NCBI RefSeq assembly: GCF_002198095.1
Contig: NZ_NHMK01000039.1
Coordinates: 1 to 62,105 of the forward strand
From: Deinococcus indicus
GTDB lineage: Bacteria; Deinococcota; Deinococci; Deinococcales; Deinococcaceae
DNA length: 62,105 nucleotides
Direction: 5' to 3'
Program-made: the position numbers and the translations under genes
Shown here: piece after piece, positions 58,401 through 62,105 of the stretch
Layout of the letters: each line of letters begins with the position of its first letter
How positions within the stretch are numbered: position 1 is the first letter of the stretch
Notes under the pieces: model-generated
Database searches by the model: none
What the model saw: only the letters and a program-made list of their open reading frames with translations
What the model was told of the DNA's origin: nothing

Positions 58401-60698
58401 CAGCGCGGCGTGCACGACCACGACGCCGCGCTGATCCTGAACGCGTTGCTGCCGCTGCTGGACGCCGCGGGGCCGCTCGTCGCCCCACCGGAGGCGCGCG
58501 CGCTGGCCGCCGCGTTCTGGGCGCAGGCCGACGCGACCTGGACGGCGCGCCTGACCTCCGCGCGGGCGGTGCAGACCCTGCTGGGCAGCGGCGCGGCCCT
58601 CGCGGACGCCCGCACGGCGCTGGAGGGAGCGCTGCGTGAATTCCTGACCCGCGTGCCGCTGCCCGTTCCCGACAGCGTGATTCCGGAGGCCGCCGCGTTC
58701 CTGACGGAGGCGGCCCCCGACGCGGGCGGGCCGTTCCCGTTCACGCAGGCCGCCGCCGACCTGAACGCCGCGCTGGACGAACACTTGCGCGCCGCCGGGC
58801 AGCCGGACGCCCTGAGCGTCAGCCTGGACGCCCTGAGCGCCGATCCGGTCCAGGCCTGGACCCTCAAACACGCGTGGCTGGACGCCCTGACCGGACGGGA
58901 CGACGCTCGCCCCCTGGCGCGCTTCGTGCCCGAGGCGGTCGCGCTGCGCCTGTACGGGGACGCCCTGCGCGCCCAGCCGCGCGCGGTCACGCTCGACGCG
59001 ACCATCACCGGCCTCCTAAGTGACCACCCGCGCCTCCAGGGCGGCACGCTGCACCTCGCCGCAGACGACCTGCTCGCCCGGCTCGCCACGCACGCCCGCA
59101 CCTTCCTGCCGGGTCTGCACGCCTTCCAGGCGCAGCGGCAGGCGGTGCTGACGCGCGAACGGGCCCGGCTGCGCCTCGCGGAATTCCAGCCGCGCCCGCT
59201 GACCTCGTTCGTGCGTAACCGCCTGATCACCGACGTGTACCTCCCGCTGATCGGGGACAACCTCGCCAAGCAGATCGGCGCGGCCGGGGACGGCAAACGC
59301 AGCGACCTGATGGGCCTGCTGCTGCTCATCTCCCCGCCCGGCTACGGCAAGACCACCCTGATGGAGTACGTTGCGCACCGCCTGGGCCTCGTGTTCGTGC
59401 GCGTGAACGGCCCCAGCCTGGGTCACGCCGTGCGCTCGCTCGACCCGGCGCAGGCGCCGGACGCCGCCAGCCGCCAGGAACTGGAGAAACTCAACCTCGC
59501 GCTGGAGATGGGCGGGAACGTCATGCTGTACGTGGACGACATCCAACACACCCACCCGGAATTCCTGCAGAAGTTCATCGCCCTGACCGACGGAACCCGC
59601 CGCATCGAGGGCGTCTGGAACGGCGAGCCGCGCACCTACGACCTGCGCGGCCGGAGATTCGCGGTCGTTATGGCCGGGAACCCCTACACCGAGACGGGCG
59701 AGGTGTTCCGCATTCCCGACATGCTCGCCAACCGCGCCGACGTGTATAACCTCGGGGACGTGCTGGGCGGCATGCAGGACGCCTTCCTGCTCTCGTACGT
59801 GGAGAACAGCCTGACCAGCAACGCCGTGCTCGCGCCGCTCGCCGGACGGGACCTGAGCGACGTCCCCAAGCTCGTCGCCCGCGCCCAGGGCCACGAGGAT
59901 CCCGGCGAACTGTCGCACCCGTACAGCGAGGCGGAACTCGCGGAGATCCTCGCCACGCTGCGCCTGCTGCTGCGCGCCCGCGACACGCTGGCCCGCGTGA
60001 ACGCCGCGTACATCGCCAGCGCCGCCCAGGCCGACCGCGACCGGACCGAACCGCCCTTCAAGCTCCAGGGCAGCTACCGCAACATGAACAAGGTCGCCGA
60101 GAAACTCAGCCCGGTCATGAACGACGCCGAACTGGACGGCGTGATCAGCGACCACTACCGCGGCGAGGCGCAGCTCCTCACGACCGGCGCGGAGGAGAAC
60201 CTCCTGAAACTCGCCGAACTGCGCGGTACCCTGACCGCCGAGCAGGCGGCGCGCCGGGCGCAGATCCGCGAGAACTACGCCCGCGAACGCCGCATGGGCG
60301 CCGCCGACGGCGACACCGGCGCGCGCATGGTGGCGCAACTGGCGGACATCGCGGGCGGACTGGACCGCCTGAGGCTGCCCCCGACCGCTGCGACCCCCCA
60401 GCCGGTACCGCCCACCCGTCCCGCAGAGCCGCTGGCCGCGCAGCTCGAACCCCTGCTCGCCCCCCTCCTGGCCGCGCTGCGCGACCGCCCGGCGCCCGCA
60501 TCCGTCACAGGCGACCCCGACCCGCTGACCGGAGTCGTCACGCCGCTGCTCACCGCGCTGGCCAGCGTCGTGCAGGGGCAGCAGGCCACGAACGCCGCCG
60601 TGCAGGACCTCGCGGAAGTCATCCGCCGGCGACAGAACGCCCTGCGGCCCAGCAGTGACACCGGACCGTCCGGCGGGCGGCCGGGCGGCAGCTCCTGA
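55479..60698 (+). CDS. giant AAA-type ATPase (DUF3686-like), annotated in relatives as DNA repair ATPase
   Basis: 1739 residues from ATG 55479; ATG 55491 is equally possible. N-terminal 400 residues: a mixed beta domain (FNVTQGLKARTELADVFALY, GREEHGIVFPGGYYLPGGEH-like) matching the DUF3686 type. Residues 450-850 are helical with coiled-coil potential. Walker A SPPGYGKTTLM lies near 1285, Walker B NVMLYVDDIQHTH near 1347, and RFAVVMAGNPYTETGEVF (sensor region) follows. The C-terminus is Pro/Ala-rich. I recall that similar genes follow YqiJ/flotillin genes in other bacteria. The repair role is a database label, not shown here. Its TGA touches the SNR array. Confidence 0.82.
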   Translation: MGERMTQEPLAGAGTPGTETGGSFEVLRRRLDALGAQVRAAAEELNAARIAEYGDSRLSLLGRAHIRTAQASLGRDLVQVGDVMLFGFNVTQGLKARTELADVFALYRLTHEGGAFDVQPVPVEGSFLTDPAFVRDFEELYAYYRHARLLQLEIRAGRLLAAFQIGERLTDRRVFRWDLTPDGARYLDARGERDLNPLPPFDFEWTRAGRDQEVSGRFPHLNILDTLFVETAGGTLTVKVENNTETGEGIYSEPVEERTQGLDDATFEFARVGRLILLRVLPYREKTWRGLIFDTLTGRVTREDALTRGCVQLPEEHGIVFPGGYYLPGGEHRAFEGFTPGMVLERVVRSPNGEDVLFVFYDQDSGRSALLVYNLIRREVQTPISAHGDAALPDGRMVLFQAEAEPTQVHAVQVWQTPFTSDVFAAQRPPGTSFLGRLGNAELVRGVSNLLALARAAQTPEVTAAQYAALAEQARRLPDTHHWLDDEYTGGARTLLRDVTAAAEAVLDEFEKVQALRAQAAQTLADVQGAVRRRLTTLDPEGWRSLPEFVTALAELTALRARLLTVRETRSIDVGAVDALLGEVQAAHARVGGATGSYLADPAALAPFHAQLDTLNTQVEAAGTTRDLAAALEALGTLATELDVLSDLLGSLPAEDPVQRTQVVEGVSALYGRLNGVRARAEGQRRSLGSGELTARFAAQLALLAQTVTGALGTADTPEKAEEGLSRALLALEELEGQFGEHEAFLPDILARREETVEAFESRRQALLDERQRRAQGVADAADRILAGLPARAARLSDQDALNGFFAGDTLMLKLRDLTLKLTELGDSVRAGDIEARLKAARDQALRTLRDRADLEGDGGALIRLGRHRFSVNTQTLDLTLLPRGDHLALHLTGTQFMEPLRDPALDAGRAYWDVTLESESPDLSRAEFLAGEVLAAARAGQGGLTLDALRGMTPDTRAGTVATFAAARYRQGFQRGVHDHDAALILNALLPLLDAAGPLVAPPEARALAAAFWAQADATWTARLTSARAVQTLLGSGAALADARTALEGALREFLTRVPLPVPDSVIPEAAAFLTEAAPDAGGPFPFTQAAADLNAALDEHLRAAGQPDALSVSLDALSADPVQAWTLKHAWLDALTGRDDARPLARFVPEAVALRLYGDALRAQPRAVTLDATITGLLSDHPRLQGGTLHLAADDLLARLATHARTFLPGLHAFQAQRQAVLTRERARLRLAEFQPRPLTSFVRNRLITDVYLPLIGDNLAKQIGAAGDGKRSDLMGLLLLISPPGYGKTTLMEYVAHRLGLVFVRVNGPSLGHAVRSLDPAQAPDAASRQELEKLNLALEMGGNVMLYVDDIQHTHPEFLQKFIALTDGTRRIEGVWNGEPRTYDLRGRRFAVVMAGNPYTETGEVFRIPDMLANRADVYNLGDVLGGMQDAFLLSYVENSLTSNAVLAPLAGRDLSDVPKLVARAQGHEDPGELSHPYSEAELAEILATLRLLLRARDTLARVNAAYIASAAQADRDRTEPPFKLQGSYRNMNKVAEKLSPVMNDAELDGVISDHYRGEAQLLTTGAEENLLKLAELRGTLTAEQAARRAQIRENYARERRMGAADGDTGARMVAQLADIAGGLDRLRLPPTAATPQPVPPTRPAEPLAAQLEPLLAPLLAALRDRPAPASVTGDPDPLTGVVTPLLTALASVVQGQQATNAAVQDLAEVIRRRQNALRPSSDTGPSGGRPGGSS

Positions 60699-62105
60699 TA
60701 CAGACTCCGATTGAATGGGCTGCAAAGCCCGTTCAATCCGAGCGAAGCGAGAAGGAGCAAAACGGGTTCCGGACGTGGAGCCGGCAATCCGGTGAAGTTC
60801 CGGATTGTTGGCGAAACAAACGGAATCCGTACGATCGGACTGCCGTCTGCTTCGCCGACCATCCGGGAGGGCCGGCTCCACGTCCGGAGGGGCGTGTTGC
60901 TCACACTCTGCGGAGGGGCTCTCCGGGCACATCGTTGCATTCATCGGAGTCCGTATGATGCGGACTCCGATTGAATGGGCTGCAAAGCCCATTCGATCGG
61001 AGCGAAGCGAGTGGGAGCAAAACGGGTTCCGGACGTGGAGCCGGCAATCCGGTGAAGTTCCGGATTGTTGGCGAAACAAACGGAATCCGTACGATCGGAC
61101 TGCCGTCTGCTTCGCCGACCATCCGGGAGGGCCGGCTCCACGTCCGGAGGGGCGTGTTGCTCACACTCTGCGGAGGGGCTCTCCGGGCACATCGTTGCAT
61201 TCATCGGAGTCCGTATGATGCGGACTCCGATTGAATGGGCTGCAAAGCCCATTCGATCGGAGCGAAGCGAGTGGGAGCAAAACGGGTTCCGGACGTGGAG
61301 CCGGCAATCCGGTGAAGTTCCGGATTGTTGGCGAAACAAACGGAATCCGTACGATCGGACTGCCGTCTGCTTCGCCGACCATCCGGGAGGGCCGGCTCCA
61401 CGTCCGGAGGGGCGTGTTGCTCACACTCTGCGGAGGGGCTCTCCGGGCACATCGTTGCATTCATCGGAGTCCGTATGATGCGGACTCCGATTGAATGGGC
61501 TGCAAAGCCCATTCGATCGGAGCGAAGCGAGTGGGAGCAAAACGGGTTCCGGACGTGGAGCCGGCAATCCGGTGAAGTTCCGGATTGTTGGCGAAACAAA
61601 CGGAATCCGTACGATCGGACTGCCGTCTGCTTCGCCGACCATCCGGGAGGGCCGGCTCCACGTCCGGAGGGGCGTGTTGCTCACACTCTGCGGAGGGGCT
61701 CTCCGGGCACATCGTTGCATTCATCGGAGTCCGTATGATGCGGACTCCGATTGAATGGGCTGCAAAGCCCATTCGATCGGAGCGAAGCGAGTGGGAGCAA
61801 AACGGGTTCCGGACGTGGAGCCGGCAATCCGGTGAAGTTCCGGATTGTTGGCGAAACAAACGGAATCCGTACGATCGGACTGCCGTCTGCTTCGCCGACC
61901 ATCCGGGAGGGCCGGCTCCACGTCCGGAGGGGCGTGTTGCTCACACTCTGCGGAGGGGCTCTCCGGGCACATCGTTGCATTCATCGGAGTCCGTATGATG
62001 CGGACTCCGATTGAATGGGCTGCAAAGCCCATTCGATCGGAGCGAAGCGAGTGGGAGCAAAACGGGTTCCGGACGTGGAGCCGGCAATCCGGTGAAGTTC
62101 CGGAT
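60698..62105 (+). repeat. 260-bp tandem array of paired SNR elements, runs off the window
   Basis: Units start at 60698, 60958, 61218, 61478 and 61738, with a partial one at 61998. Each holds a direct SNR of about 134 bp (ATRCRGACTCCGATTGAATG ... GGAATCCGTAC) followed by an inverted, diverged, shortened SNR of about 125 bp ending CATCGGAGTCCGTAT. Units 2-5 read identically; unit 1 differs at a few positions. Frames inside it repeat with the 260-bp period and are not taken as genes. The first base is shared with the preceding stop codon. Confidence 0.95.

Noticed and set aside
60711..62032. Repeated 87-, 99-, 132- and 137-codon frames in the terminal array
   Set aside because: They recur with the 260-bp repeat on both strands and derive entirely from SNR sequence.
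1..62105. rRNA or tRNA genes
   Set aside because: I looked for tRNA cloverleaf TTC-loop patterns and rRNA conserved stretches and saw none.

Overview
The window is very GC-rich and reads as a plasmid or megaplasmid segment from a Deinococcus-like bacterium. The basis is a replication initiator preceded by iterons, a bacterial-type poly(ADP-ribose) glycohydrolase of the kind characterised in Deinococcus radiodurans, dispersed small non-coding repeats (SNR-like, palindromic, ends ATACGGA...TCCGTAT), and gene content such as a complete Mrp antiporter, a flotillin cluster and Csu-type pili. The species is not assigned.

Region 1 (1-4300) is odd accessory DNA. It has a 143-bp tandem repeat, G/T-rich low-complexity repeats with no credible gene, and then four small genes in two related pairs. 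Four copies of a conserved bulged hairpin lie upstream of three of these genes and one apparent gene remnant, and a leader of about 113 bp is duplicated. Region 2 (4300-8560) holds a compact TnpB-like RuvC nuclease, an Xre/MbcA/ParS-type antitoxin-like protein, six 33-bp iterons, an AT-rich inverted repeat, the replication initiator and a degenerate MPN/JAB-like protein. Region 3 (8560-12315) has an eCIS-type (DUF4157) metallopeptidase-domain protein, an SNR, a second array of 11 motifs with largely 33-bp spacing ending in AT-rich DNA, and then an IS66-family element exactly where a second rep gene would be expected.

Region 4 (12316-22216) contains a complete seven-gene mrpABCDEFG Na+/H+ antiporter operon on the minus strand, then a plus-strand copper-type cluster (DUF2946, DUF1775/YcnI, CopC, CopD, YibE/F). 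Region 5 (22399-34889) contains a large SARP/LAL-type regulator, two exported proteins, a family B DNA polymerase divergent from PARG, a translationally coupled three-gene operon of unknown function, and two convergent TPR plus C-terminal winged-helix regulators, one broken by an amber codon.

Region 6 (35486-51053) is about surface and signalling: a DUF11 surface protein, a double winged-helix regulator, a c-di-GMP phosphodiesterase/diguanylate cyclase pair, a five-gene Csu-like chaperone-usher pilus operon, a SARP-type regulator and a response regulator/histidine kinase pair. Region 7 (51173-62105) has a membrane protein that looks truncated beside an SNR, a NUMOD4/HNH endonuclease, and a YqiJ-flotillin-giant AAA ATPase cluster. 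It ends in a 260-bp tandem array, each unit an SNR joined to an inverted diverged SNR, which runs off the window. No rRNA, tRNA or CRISPR array was seen.
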